From positions 1 through 49,603 of the forward strand of contig JANYLK010000104.1 in assembly GCA_025357875.1 (NCBI GenBank): DNA of 49,603 nt. The letters run 5' to 3'. The DNA is from Granulicella sp. (GTDB lineage Bacteria; Acidobacteriota; Terriglobia; Terriglobales; Acidobacteriaceae). The position numbers and the translations under genes were made by a program. The notes beneath the pieces were generated by a model. That model saw only the letters and a list, made by a program, of their open reading frames with translations, was not told the origin of the DNA and searched no databases. Below, one piece after another: positions 7,663-17,025 of this stretch. Each line of letters opens with the position of its first letter. Position 1 is the stretch's first letter.

Positions 7663-9546
7663 TCAAGGCAACACGAGGATATCGAGAGAACTTGGCGTGG
7701 TTGGAGAGTGGTAGATGCTCTCCGTCGCTTTCACGAACTGCTCCGGCTTGGCAAATGGAATATCCGTAAAAGTCTGGGGATTTCTGTCGGTCAACGGGAA
7801 CCATGAGCTCTGAATCTGCACCATGATGCGATGACCTCTCAAGAATGTGTGGTTGATATCGGGCATGGAGAAGTTGACTTTAGTGATGGCGTCTGGCGTC
7901 AGCGGTTGCGGTCTTTCCCACGAATCGCGGAACTTGGCGCGCATCGGTTCGCCACGAACCAGTTGTTGATATCCAGCCATGTGTGCAGGCGGCGAATCGT
8001 GATAGTCATCTGGATATACGTCAATTAATTTCACTACAAAGTCTGAATCGGTTCCAGTCGATGCGATGCGCAACTGTGGCGCAACTGGGCCAGCAATAGT
8101 GAGGTCCTCTGTTAGAGGCTCTGTTTGATAAACCAGTACGTCCGGGCGACGGGAGGCGAAGCGCTGATCGCCATCCACGTAGCGCGCGGGCACATCACTG
8201 AAATTGAAATTCAGAAACGGGACCGGCCGCCCCGGATCGCTCACATACTGGTCGTGATCGTCCTCGCTTGCCAGAGGAGGGTCAAAACTCAGACGTCCTC
8301 CCGCGCGAAGATACAGAGTTCGCTCAATGGCGATCTTTGGTGGCCACGAATCGTACTTGTGCCAGACATTTGTGCCGGTCTCAAAGACATATGCTTTGGG
8401 AAGAGGAGCGCTTGCTTTATTTTTTAGATAGTGCTCGAAAAATGGAAACTGAATCTGGCTCCGGAAAAACAAGGACGTCTTCGAACCGAACTCAACATCG
8501 CCGAGTTGGTCGCCATCGTTGTGTGCCCATCCGCCGTGGTTCCATGGGCCCACGACGAGAGTGTTAACCGCATCCGGATTCAGCGCATCGATGGAGTGGA
8601 AGGTCTTGAATGGGCCGGCCAGGTCGTCGCCATCGAACCAGCCGGCGACTGTCATCACCGCGCAGTGCACGTCAGTCAGGTGCCGGGAGATGTCACGCGA
8701 CTGCCAGTAGTCGTCGTAAGTATCGTGGATAAGTTGATCGTGAAAATAAGGGTTTGGGTCGTGCAGAACCTTAGTCTCCAGATTCGACGTGGCTCCGATG
8801 CTCAAATAGAACGAGTACATATCTTGCGCACCGAATCGAAATGGGGAATGGGGCGTCTTCGTTGTTGGGGTATGCATCGGAAGGAAGCCGAGGTAGAAGC
8901 CGAAATTGTCCGCCAGCATGAATGCGCCGCCGTGATAAGCGTCATCGGAGAGGAAAAGGTCGGTAAGTGGCGCCTGCGGGCTGGCCGCCTTGATGGCCGG
9001 GTGTGAATCAATGATGCCAGCCGAGGTGTAGAACCCCGGATAAGACATACCTACAAGCCCGACTTTTCCGTTATTGCTGGCTGTGTGCTTCAGAAGGAAC
9101 TCGACCGTGTCGTACATGTCCGATGAATCGTCCACATCCTTTGGAGACTCCTTGATGCCGAGATGGGGCCGCATCTCCATAAATGTGCCCTCTGACATGA
9201 AGCGTCCGCGCACATCCTGATAGGCAAAGATGTACCCCGTCTTTTCGAACTCATCGCTCGGGCCCAAGGCCAGGGGATAGCTCTTCTCTCCATAAGGACC
9301 TACGCCATAAGGCGTTCGCGTGATCAGTAGGGGATATGGGCCGGGGTCCGCAAAGGCGCCGGGGCGCGGCACATACACTGCGGTAAAGAGACGGACTCCA
9401 TCTCGCATCGGGATGCGGAATTCATGCTTGATGTAGTGCGATCGGAGATACGCGATCTCGGACGCAGATTCAGGCTGGGGCGGTTGAGCACAAGCCGACA
9501 TAAAGCAACAAATGGCCAAAACCAGATTGGAGAGACGCTTCCGCAC
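7663..9546 (-). CDS. CocE/NonD-family lipoprotein hydrolase
   Basis: A serine hydrolase of the X-Pro dipeptidyl-peptidase/cocaine esterase/glutaryl-7-ACA acylase family, which cleaves esters or amides of small acids and amino acids. The 627-residue protein starts at a GTG with AAAGGGGA just upstream. The N-terminus (LVLAICCFMSACAQ) is a lipoprotein signal with Cys, so it is probably anchored in a membrane facing the periplasm. Motifs are RDGVRLFTAVYVP, RTPYG, YQDVRGRF, the nucleophile elbow GMSYPGFY (Ser near residue 167) and GPWNHGGW with the likely catalytic His. A C-terminal jelly-roll domain follows (residues about 380-620). It shares operator copy 2 with the divergent metallohydrolase gene. 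Confidence 0.9.
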   Translation of the reverse strand: MRKRLSNLVLAICCFMSACAQPPQPESASEIAYLRSHYIKHEFRIPMRDGVRLFTAVYVPRPGAFADPGPYPLLITRTPYGVGPYGEKSYPLALGPSDEFEKTGYIFAYQDVRGRFMSEGTFMEMRPHLGIKESPKDVDDSSDMYDTVEFLLKHTASNNGKVGLVGMSYPGFYTSAGIIDSHPAIKAASPQAPLTDLFLSDDAYHGGAFMLADNFGFYLGFLPMHTPTTKTPHSPFRFGAQDMYSFYLSIGATSNLETKVLHDPNPYFHDQLIHDTYDDYWQSRDISRHLTDVHCAVMTVAGWFDGDDLAGPFKTFHSIDALNPDAVNTLVVGPWNHGGWAHNDGDQLGDVEFGSKTSLFFRSQIQFPFFEHYLKNKASAPLPKAYVFETGTNVWHKYDSWPPKIAIERTLYLRAGGRLSFDPPLASEDDHDQYVSDPGRPVPFLNFNFSDVPARYVDGDQRFASRRPDVLVYQTEPLTEDLTIAGPVAPQLRIASTGTDSDFVVKLIDVYPDDYHDSPPAHMAGYQQLVRGEPMRAKFRDSWERPQPLTPDAITKVNFSMPDINHTFLRGHRIMVQIQSSWFPLTDRNPQTFTDIPFAKPEQFVKATESIYHSPTTPSSLDILVLP

Positions 9547-9609
9547 GATCCCCTTTCTATTCGATCAGAGCGTGGCCCGCGGTGAACGATTCCATATTAT
9601 TTACTAACA

Positions 9610-9628
9610 TAGATAAGTAAGTTGACTA
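9610..9628. promoter_or_regulatory. Locus palindrome, copy 2 (divergent CocE / CehA-like)
   Basis: TAGATAAGTAAGTTGACTA lies in the divergent gap between the CocE-type gene and the CehA-type gene, 63 bp from the first and about 66-93 bp from the second. TTGACT within it (9622-9627) can serve as a rightward -35; candidate -10 boxes such as CATATT at 9646-9651 are weak. Confidence 0.8.
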
Positions 9629-9693
9629 TATCGCAAATAATAGGCCATATTCTCGCAAAATAACGCGCACATGTTGAAGACCCCTCAGTCGGG

Positions 9694-12087
9694 GTGAAAC
9701 TGCACGTGAGGGCATCCAAAATGTTCACGACGCGTCGCACGTTTAGCCAAATTGCCCTCATGGCCGCAGGAGCCGAGGTGCTGCTGCGCAGCGCACCGGC
9801 TTTGGGTGCGACCACGGTCGCCTTGCAGCCTCTGGCGGCCCAAATCAAACGGCTCCTTGATGCATTGCAGTCGATCGGCGAGCCGCTTCCGGCGGCACAA
9901 CGTGCGGCGCTTCAGGCTGCCTTTAATAGCCACACTGAAGCCGCTGGGGTGAGTAGTATCCAGGAAGTACTCGACGCATATGTACTGCTGAACATTGAAA
10001 TCAATCCGGAAGATCGAGTAACCTTGTCGCGCGGTCGAGCCAAGGCTGAACTGGTCGAACAGGGATGGACGACCTTCCTGGTAAAAGTTCTAAACGATGC
10101 GGGCGACGCCTCAACCTTGAACCTCGGTTGCCAGCAGGCGGGCCCGATGGGACGGCAATCCAACGGAGCGAGCATAGCGGCTCACGATGGAAGCATTGGC
10201 GCAGTTGACTCATCGAGGCGAAAAACCGGTGGATTGCAGTCAATCTGTGGGACAAGCCTCCGCTTCTGGAAACGCTCTCCGGGCTTGCCATCGAGTATCG
10301 GATCGTGCAGATCTATAGCAGGGACCAGGGTAAGCGCGAGGCTACGTTCCGCGCGCAGACGAGTGCGGGCTCGCTGACCGAGCAGTATCCATTTTTCTAC
10401 TCGATGCTGCCGGTGCTATTTGACTGCCGTCCGGCGAAGGATGTGTCTGTGAGAATCCACGACGAGGACGGTTTGCCAACGACCGCTTCTTTGCTGATCA
10501 CCGACTCACTCGGAAGGGTCTATCCGGCACAGGGAAAACGCGCACTGCCCGACTTGTGGTTTGAGCGGCATATATACCGGAAAGACGGTGAGGCGATCCG
10601 ACTTCCGGCTGGCACTTTCGATGTGGATTACGGTCGCGGTCCGGAGTATCTGCGAGAGAAGAAAACCCTCGCGATAGGAGATGCTGGAGTCGCGTCGATG
10701 AAGCTTGAGTTGAAACGGTGGGTGAAACCCTCAGACTTTGGTTACTACAGCGGCGATACTCATATTCACGCTGCTGGATGCGCGCACTACGATAGTCCGT
10801 CTGAAGGAGTGACGCCTGATGTTATGTATCGGCAAGTGCAGGGCGAGGCGCTAGATCTGGGCGATGTATTAACGTGGGGTCCCGGCTTCTACTACCAGCG
10901 TCAATTTTTCAGCGGACACGTCCGCCAGTTTGCGTCTTCGACAATGAAGCATATGGACATGAGTCTGAATCCATCGATGACACAGGGGGCAGCGCTGCTC
11001 CGCTATGACCTTGAGATCTCCGGTTTCCCATCCAGTCATTGCGGACACTTGGTATTGTTGCGCCTGACGAAGCAGAACTTCCCCGGTGCGCCGACACTGG
11101 ATGACTGGCCAAGCTGGAACATACCAATTCTCAAGTGGGCCAAGGCTCAGGGTGCGGTGGTCGGCTACGCGCATTCGGGCTTCGGGTTGGTGGTGGACAC
11201 GCAGGAGCTGCCGAACTACCTAATGCCGCGCTTTGATGGCATTGGCGCAAATGAGTACATCGTAGATGTGACTCACCGAGTGGTCAACTTCGTCTCCACG
11301 TGCGATACGCTCCCGCATGCGGAACTGAACATCTGGTATCACACACTCAACTGCGGATTTCGCACGACGCTCGCGGGGGAGACCGACTTTCCATGCCTCA
11401 CCGACGTTCGCGTCGGCGACGGCCGCAGCTACGTGAAGCTAGACAAGCGCCCAATTGGCGACGCCGGCTATAGCGATTGGATATCTGGCATTAGGGCGGG
11501 TCGCTCTTACGTGGGTGATGGCAGGAGCCATATTTTCAACCTCAAAGTTGTTTCTGAAAGCGGCTCGCCGGTATCGAACTGGCGTGTAAACGCCGTAGGC
11601 TGCTCGGGCGTGCGGGTGACCGCACAGATTTGCGCGCGGTTGGAGCCGGAAATCACCGACGTCACGAAGCGCATCGCCAACTCGCCCCTACAGGAAAAGC
11701 CACAGTGGCATCTTGAACGCGCTCGCATCGGGCAAACGCGCAAGGTCCCTGTCGAATTAATTGTGAATGGAGTGGCCGTGCAGCAGTCCGAGATTCAAGC
11801 GGATGGTGCTCTTCATGAGTTGGAGTTTAGCCAGAAGATCGACAGGAGTAGTTGGATTGCCCTGCGAGTGATGCCCTCATCGCACACAAATCCGATTGAG
11901 GTATTGGTCGACAATGCCCCCATACGGGCTTCGCAGGCGAGCGCACAGTGGTGCCGCAAAAGCCGTAGACGTTTGCTGGGATAGTAAGTCGTCACGGATA
12001 CGGCCCAAAGAAATAGAAGAAGCTAAGAGAGCCTATGAGCATGCGCGTTCCACGTACGACCGAATCATTGCTGAATCGAAAGCGTGA
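9694..12087 (+). pseudogene. CehA/McbA-type metallohydrolase, two frameshifts
   Basis: A PHP-fold metallohydrolase related to the CehA/McbA (carbaryl hydrolase) family, split over three frames. Part 1 (9694 to about 10220) has a Tat-like signal (TTRRTFSQIALMAAGAEVLL, if started at 9721) and an N-terminal domain. At the A5 run 10221-10225 one base appears missing: adding an A joins DSSRRK to NRWIAVNLWDKPPL and on to LSGLAIEYRIVQIYSRDQGK. Part 2 runs to 11984 and has the metal motif YYSGDTHIHAAG plus GYAHSGFG. At the A4 run 11958-11961 one base appears extra: removing it restores KAVDVCWDSK...EEAKRAYEHARSTYDRI, ending at 12087. The conserved sequence on both sides argues for sequencing indels or very recent decay. 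It sits under operator copy 2. Confidence 0.8.
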
Positions 12088-12165
12088 GCGGTCAAAACGG
12101 TCAAACGCTACCTCGGAGATCAGTGGCGCGAGGGCTTTTTCTACCTCAAGGATCTAGGCCGCGTC

Positions 12166-13136
12166 TCACTTTGCTTCATTTATGGCCTCTATGAGTGCCG
12201 GGACGATCTCAAAAAGGTCTCCGGCGATGCCGTAGTCCGCCATCTCGAAGATAGGCGCGTTCTCGTCCTTGTTAATAGCGATGACGGTCCTCGATCCCTT
12301 CATGCCGACTATGTGCTGAATCGCACCGGAGATTCCAACGGCCAGATAGAGCTTCGGAGCAGCCGTGTGGCCAGAGCTACCCACCAGGCGTTCCATGGGC
12401 AGCCACTCCGCGTCGCAGACGGGACGCGAGTCGGCCAACTCTGCGCCCAGGGCATCGGCCAAGTCTTGCAACTGGGGAATACTTTGCTGTTCGCGGATGC
12501 CGCGACCGACCGCAACAATTACCGGGGCGGCCGCCAGATCTATCGCATGCGCCGATTCGCGGAACGGTTCGCTCGGTCTAGTGCGAATTTGCGCGGGCGT
12601 GAGGTCGACAGCGATCACCTCTATCGCCGCCTCGCCTCCGACCTCGAGCATCTCGGGACGGAAGCTGCCCGCCTGGATCGAGACCAAACATGGATTGCGG
12701 CCCGCGTGCCTGTAATCGGCGTTAAGTTTGCCCTGAAAGAGCTGCCTCACAAAAACGGACCGTCTTGAATCGCAATCACATCGGAGACCAACACCTGCTC
12801 AAAACGCGCTGCCAATGCCGGCGCAAAGTCCCGCACTTGGTATGTATGCGGGAAGAGAACATATGCGGGCGCGGTCTGTCTTACGACCTGCTCGAGCACG
12901 TGGACATAGCCATCCGCAGTGTAGTTCTTCAGCAGCGGATGCTCGACCACAAACACCTTGGCCAGGTTCTTTCCGCTGAGTCCATTCGCTAGAGTCGTGA
13001 TGCCTTCGCCCAGCACCACGGCCGAGCATTCTACCCCCCGTGCTTTCGCCAACTGCTGGCCCGCAGCGAGAGTCTCGAGGCTGATCCGGCTTAGCCCCGC
13101 CAACCATTGATCAACAGCAACGAGCACTCCGGTCAT
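12166..13136 (-). pseudogene. etfA: Electron transfer flavoprotein alpha subunit, frameshifted
   Basis: EtfA pairs with EtfB to carry electrons from acyl-CoA dehydrogenases to the quinone pool. The N-terminal part (13136 to 12747, 129 residues) and the FAD-binding part (12750 to 12166, 194 residues) together make a normal-sized EtfA of about 323 residues, with RQLFQGKLNADY, PVIVAVGRGI, ERLVGSSGHTAAPKLYLAVG and AINKDENAPIFEMADYGI. The parts are in different frames around TTTTTGTGA. One more T at 12751-12755 would give GPFFVRQLFQGK without a break. As it stands, a GTGA overlap could allow translational coupling of two half-proteins, or the T run could promote -1 slippage. The 5' end overlaps the etfB stop by ATGA. 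The most likely explanation is an indel error, then decay. Confidence 0.88.
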
Positions 13137-13897
13137 AGCACCCTCAACTCGAACTTCAGCTTCTCGACCAACTGGGCGGCGATCTCGGCCGGTGTGCCCT
13201 TGAGCATTTCCGTGCGCTTCTGCTTCTTCGGCAAATAAACGCGTTCAAGCGTGAGGTTCGCGCGCACAGTCGAGGTGGCAGTCTCGACGGTCCGCGTCTC
13301 CTTGCTCTTCGCTTTCTTGATACTCATCAGCGTCGCGTAACGCAGCTTGTTGCCGCCCGAGTGGATGGCGAGCAGCGCGGGTAGCGGCATGTCGACGTTC
13401 TGGAACCATCCGTCTTCGAGCTCCCGCTTCACGCGCAGTCCTATAGGAGTCATTTCCCCACGCGTGATAATGGTGGCGTGGGGGATGCCGAGTCGCTCAG
13501 CGAGGACGACGCCTGTCTGACCTAAACCGAGGTCGTCAGACTGTATACCGATGAGGATGAGATCAGGAAACTCGGGGCGGATGGCGTCGGCGATCAATTG
13601 CGCGAGCGCAAGAGTGTCTCGTTGTACCAGATCGTCAGCCAAGATATGGATGGCTCGGTCGGCGCCTTTGGCGAGGGCCTCGTGGAGGGTCGAGGCGGCA
13701 CGCTCGGGCCCCGCGCAGAGAGCAATGACTTCGCCTCCATTCTTCTCCTTGAGTTGGAGGGCTTCTTCGAGCGCATAGGCGTCGGGCTCATTGGTGGTGT
13801 ACGTGAGATCGCTCTCATTGATCCACTTGCCATCCGGACCGATGGTGAGCGCTGCGTCGCGTTCGGGCACTTGCTTGATGGCTACGATGATCTTCAT
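13133..13897 (-). CDS. etfB: Electron transfer flavoprotein beta subunit
   Basis: The 254-residue EtfB binds AMP and forms the heterodimer with EtfA. It shows the family N-terminus MKIIVAIKQVPERD, then NEPDAYALEEALQLKEKNGG, ALAKGADRAIHI and LILIGIQSDDLGLGQTGVVLAERL, which includes the recognition/AMP-binding region. The stop overlaps the etfA start (ATGA). The gene begins 60 bp after the clan GH-A-like lipoprotein gene on the same strand with no evident terminator between, so etfBA probably belong to that operon and fall under operator copy 3. The partner dehydrogenase of the locus is the glutaryl-CoA-type enzyme at 41.7 kb. Confidence 0.95.
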   Translation of the reverse strand: MKIIVAIKQVPERDAALTIGPDGKWINESDLTYTTNEPDAYALEEALQLKEKNGGEVIALCAGPERAASTLHEALAKGADRAIHILADDLVQRDTLALAQLIADAIRPEFPDLILIGIQSDDLGLGQTGVVLAERLGIPHATIITRGEMTPIGLRVKRELEDGWFQNVDMPLPALLAIHSGGNKLRYATLMSIKKAKSKETRTVETATSTVRANLTLERVYLPKKQKRTEMLKGTPAEIAAQLVEKLKFELRVL

Positions 13898-13957
13898 TTG
13901 ATGCGGCCCACGATATCTCCACTTAAATGCTTAACGTTCTGCGTCTCGAATCCAGTG

Positions 13958-16750
13958 CTACGGAAAGACCTCATTTTCCAAGAGAATGGGCTTGGCACCG
14001 ATTGTCACGGTCGATCCCTGCAATCCGTTCACATTGCCATTCAAATCTTCCCAATCGTTCGAATAGGAAGGAGGTACCGTAAATGTGCCGGACCCACAGG
14101 GGGCGGTTGCGGCAGCTGGCGTAGTAGGACACGGATAAGTAGTGTAAGTGCTATCCCAAACCAAGAGACCGGAGTAACCGCCCGGCTTGCTGATGGAGCA
14201 TTGCCAGACTCCTGTCGCCGGTGTCGCTGCGCAGCTGCCACCGTTGGGACTGGCACTGCAGCTGCAGGGAGCAGAATAGGTTGCACCCAGAGTCCACTTC
14301 TTGACCTGCTGCATGGCGAGTCCGGCCGGGCAGTCGTACCCACCCTGGATCGGGTCGGGTACCGTACAGCCGTCGGAAACGTTGGTAGCGCCCGATGCCC
14401 AGAACTCGCCGGTACCTCCGTTGGGATGTCCGGGGTTGTTTGGGTCGGGCGTGTTGTCCACCGGAAAGTCCTCGCCATACCAACCCACTCGCTGCAGCGC
14501 AGGGTAGAACGATTCCTGGAGAATATATAGCCGTGCTGCCTGTGCCGCGCGCATATCCGGAATTGTCACATTCTGATATCCGCCCCAACTGAACTCCGTG
14601 TTGATCGCCTTCAGCGATGTGAGGTTGAGCGTAGTAAGCACATTCTGCAGTGCAGCCCATTCTGAAACTTCGTACTCCGGAACGGGGCAAAGAGATGGAC
14701 AGGCGCCTGTGCCTCCCGGAACCGGGAGAATATCGTAGCCATGGAAGCCGACCAGGTCGTATGGAGTGGCTCCCGCTGTGAGAATCGTCTGCATATAGGC
14801 GTAGCTGGAAGTGCCACCAGCGGTCGGCGGCGAAGTGATCAACACTCGTGGATCGTATTGATGGACCAGCGCACGGGCATCAGACGCAATTCTTGCCAGG
14901 TCGGTTGCCGTTGCCACCGCTCCTGTTGCAGGCACGCCACAATTTTGCGAGCCGTCAGAGTGGTTCCACGCCTGGCACGTGGAAGGCTCATTCCATATCT
15001 CGATATACTGGATACTTTCGGAATTGATCTCCATGTGGGTCATGAGAGCGGTGAGGAAGTAAAGGAGGTTCTGATCCGTGCCTTTGCCATCGCCGCTTCC
15101 GGGCGTAGAGTCGAGGTCGTAAGGGGGCACGCACTGCCCGTCTGCCGCGCCAGTGCCCGAGCAGTTGGGATTCGCCGCGTATGCGCACGTTAGGTCAGCA
15201 CCGTTATTTCCGATGCCCGCGCCGGTGCAGCGCGATCCTTCTACGCTGAGAAAGTCCGGCGTACTGGTGAGTGTGTACATCCAGTCCACGTTGCCTGTGT
15301 TGTAGAGATGTGTGAAGAAATCAAATTGGGTCCAATAGTAGGCGCAGTTGGCAGGGTCAGTAGGGGACTTCAGGTTTGGCTGGCAGCCAGCATACAGAAA
15401 TGACTTCGAGCACTTGACACCATTTGCCCCAACGCCATTCCTGTCGCAGCCATGACCGGCAATCGGACAGACACTCCCGGTCGGGTCACACTCCTCCAGG
15501 TCACTCCATTTCAAAGTGCTTGAACCGAGCGAGCGTGACCAGCTGAATGGCAACCCCGGCATCGAGTGGCTCTCTGTGCTGTTGCAATTTAATGCCTGGT
15601 TAGTAGGGCGCTCGTTCGAGATGTCGCAGCCCGTGTTAACAGTGAATCCATAGAAGCTGAGGGGAATCGGGTTCAACGCTGCCACAATGCCGGTTCCTTT
15701 GATTGCAGCCGTTTGGACAGAACCAGCAGCATTGTCTGCGACGGAGATGCTCGCCGTAAAGGGGGCAGGCGACTGCGGCGTAAATGTAACCGAAATCTCG
15801 CAACTCGCGTTAACCAAGAGCGTCGATCCGCACGTATTGGCTTCGGCAAAGTCCGCCGGATTGGCCCCAGTAACCGTGATGCCGGCGATGTTCAGCGTCG
15901 CCGCGCCTGTGTTCGTCAGCGTAATCATTTGCGCCGTGGACGTGGTGTTTAGGGTTGTTGTCGGCATTGACAGGCTCGAAGGAGTCAGTACGGCGATTGG
16001 TACTGGTGTTGCAGTGCCAGTGCCGGTCAGAACAGATGTTTGGGCCGAGCCTGACGCGTTATCCGCAACAGAAAGGTTGGCAGCAAAGGTAGCAGCCGCC
16101 GCCGGCGTAAACGTCACCGAAATTGCGCAGGTTGCATTCGCTGCCAGCGTGCTGCCACAGTTGTTGGTCTCGGTGAAGTCTATTGGGTTGGCCCCTGTGA
16201 TGCTGATGGTGGATATGTTGAGCGCTGCAGTGCCCGGATTGCTAAGCGTGAGGATCTGCGGTGAGGTCGACGTGGTGGCAGTCGTATTGGGGAAACTAAG
16301 ACTTGCCGGAATGAGTATCGCCATCGGCGCGGGCGCAGAAATGCCCGCCCCCGTGAGTTGAAGCGTGGCTGAGTTCATTGTCCCAGTAGCGTTGTCGGAC
16401 ACGGTAAGAGTCGCGGTGAAGTTGCCGGGTGCGGCTGGAGTGAAGGAAATCGCGATAGAGCAATTCGCTCCAGAAGCAAGCATGGTTCCGCAGGTGTTGG
16501 TCTGGGCGAAGTCGCCCGCATTTGCCCCTGTTATGGTTATGCCGCTGATGCTGAGCGCGGCATTGCCCGGATTGGAGAGTGAGACCGTCTGCGCCATAGC
16601 AGTCGAGGCGACCACTGTATTGGGAAAAGAAAGGCTCTCAGAAGTGAGCAGGCCCGCGGGCGTTGTGGGCTCGCTCGGTCCGCTCCCGCATCCGCCAAAG
16701 GCGAGCAGAGCCAGTGTGGGGAAACACAGAAGGGCAGAGCGGCGGGACAT
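13958..16750 (-). CDS. Lipoprotein with three ASPM/SPD-2/Hydin-like domains and a clan GH-A-like hydrolase domain
   Basis: A 930-residue exported protein. AAGGAG precedes the ATG. The signal peptide ends LLAFGGCG, a lipoprotein-like Cys. Residues about 30-345 contain three copies of a roughly 100-residue beta-sandwich (choice-of-anchor D), each with the pattern ITGANxxDF...CGxxL...C.I.v.FTP......dNA....LTG.G. The C-terminal 580 residues look like a TIM-barrel glycosidase of clan GH-A: YIEIWNEPS near residue 588 has the acid/base NEP motif, and AINTEFSWGG near residue 717 the likely nucleophile Glu. The family number cannot be assigned by eye. It is the first gene of an operon with etfBA, with promoter and operator at 16835-16875. 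Confidence 0.75.
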   Translation of the reverse strand: MSRRSALLCFPTLALLAFGGCGSGPSEPTTPAGLLTSESLSFPNTVVASTAMAQTVSLSNPGNAALSISGITITGANAGDFAQTNTCGTMLASGANCSIAISFTPAAPGNFTATLTVSDNATGTMNSATLQLTGAGISAPAPMAILIPASLSFPNTTATTSTSPQILTLSNPGTAALNISTISITGANPIDFTETNNCGSTLAANATCAISVTFTPAAAATFAANLSVADNASGSAQTSVLTGTGTATPVPIAVLTPSSLSMPTTTLNTTSTAQMITLTNTGAATLNIAGITVTGANPADFAEANTCGSTLLVNASCEISVTFTPQSPAPFTASISVADNAAGSVQTAAIKGTGIVAALNPIPLSFYGFTVNTGCDISNERPTNQALNCNSTESHSMPGLPFSWSRSLGSSTLKWSDLEECDPTGSVCPIAGHGCDRNGVGANGVKCSKSFLYAGCQPNLKSPTDPANCAYYWTQFDFFTHLYNTGNVDWMYTLTSTPDFLSVEGSRCTGAGIGNNGADLTCAYAANPNCSGTGAADGQCVPPYDLDSTPGSGDGKGTDQNLLYFLTALMTHMEINSESIQYIEIWNEPSTCQAWNHSDGSQNCGVPATGAVATATDLARIASDARALVHQYDPRVLITSPPTAGGTSSYAYMQTILTAGATPYDLVGFHGYDILPVPGGTGACPSLCPVPEYEVSEWAALQNVLTTLNLTSLKAINTEFSWGGYQNVTIPDMRAAQAARLYILQESFYPALQRVGWYGEDFPVDNTPDPNNPGHPNGGTGEFWASGATNVSDGCTVPDPIQGGYDCPAGLAMQQVKKWTLGATYSAPCSCSASPNGGSCAATPATGVWQCSISKPGGYSGLLVWDSTYTTYPCPTTPAAATAPCGSGTFTVPPSYSNDWEDLNGNVNGLQGSTVTIGAKPILLENEVFP

Positions 16751-16834
16751 TCATTCTCCTTGTAAAACGTCGCTGTGCCACTCCTGGGCTGGAGGCATCG
16801 CTGGATACAGGCGCTCCTGGTTTTGCATTGGTAG

Positions 16835-16875
16835 ATGATAGTGCATGACGGAAATGTAGTCAACCTACTTAACTA
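16835..16875 (-). promoter_or_regulatory. Locus palindrome, copy 3, with promoter
   Basis: The palindrome TAGTCAACCTACTTAACTA spans 16857-16875. Read leftward, its end provides TTGACT (16858-16863) as a -35 box, followed by a 17-bp spacer and TATCAT (16835-16840) as the -10 box. The start codon of the lipoprotein gene is 85 bp further on. Repressor binding would directly cover the -35 box. Confidence 0.82.
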
Positions 16876-16915
16876 TTATTAACGGTGGCTACAAGACGAT
16901 CGCTCAGGTAAGCGA

Positions 16916-16951
16916 CGAACGGCCTGCGTGATATCTCACTCAGGCCGTTCG
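16916..16951 (-). terminator. Strong hairpin downstream of the second GH-A gene
   Basis: CGAACGGCCTG at 16916-16926 and CAGGCCGTTCG at 16941-16951 form a perfect 11-bp stem with a 14-base loop. It lies 75 bp past the stop of the minus-strand gene at 17026 and before the next promoter, so it probably ends transcription there. No T-rich tract follows, so it could also be an mRNA 3'-end stabiliser. Confidence 0.6.
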
Positions 16952-17025
16952 AGGTTGACAGTTATGACAGACAAGAGCCGATGGAAGCGGCCCAAACCGT
17001 GCCTATTTTTCATCCGCGAGACCAG

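Noticed and set aside
12166-12750. Separate gene starting MRQLFQGK
   Set aside because: It is the FAD-binding half of EtfA, continuous with the upstream half after one base change, so it is reported as part of one broken gene.
14741-15193. Plus-strand open frames opposite the GH-A lipoprotein gene, including 15687-16361 and 16365-16838
   Set aside because: They mirror the repetitive ASPM/SPD-2/Hydin-like domains on the other strand; the translated repeats have no independent signal or ribosome site.
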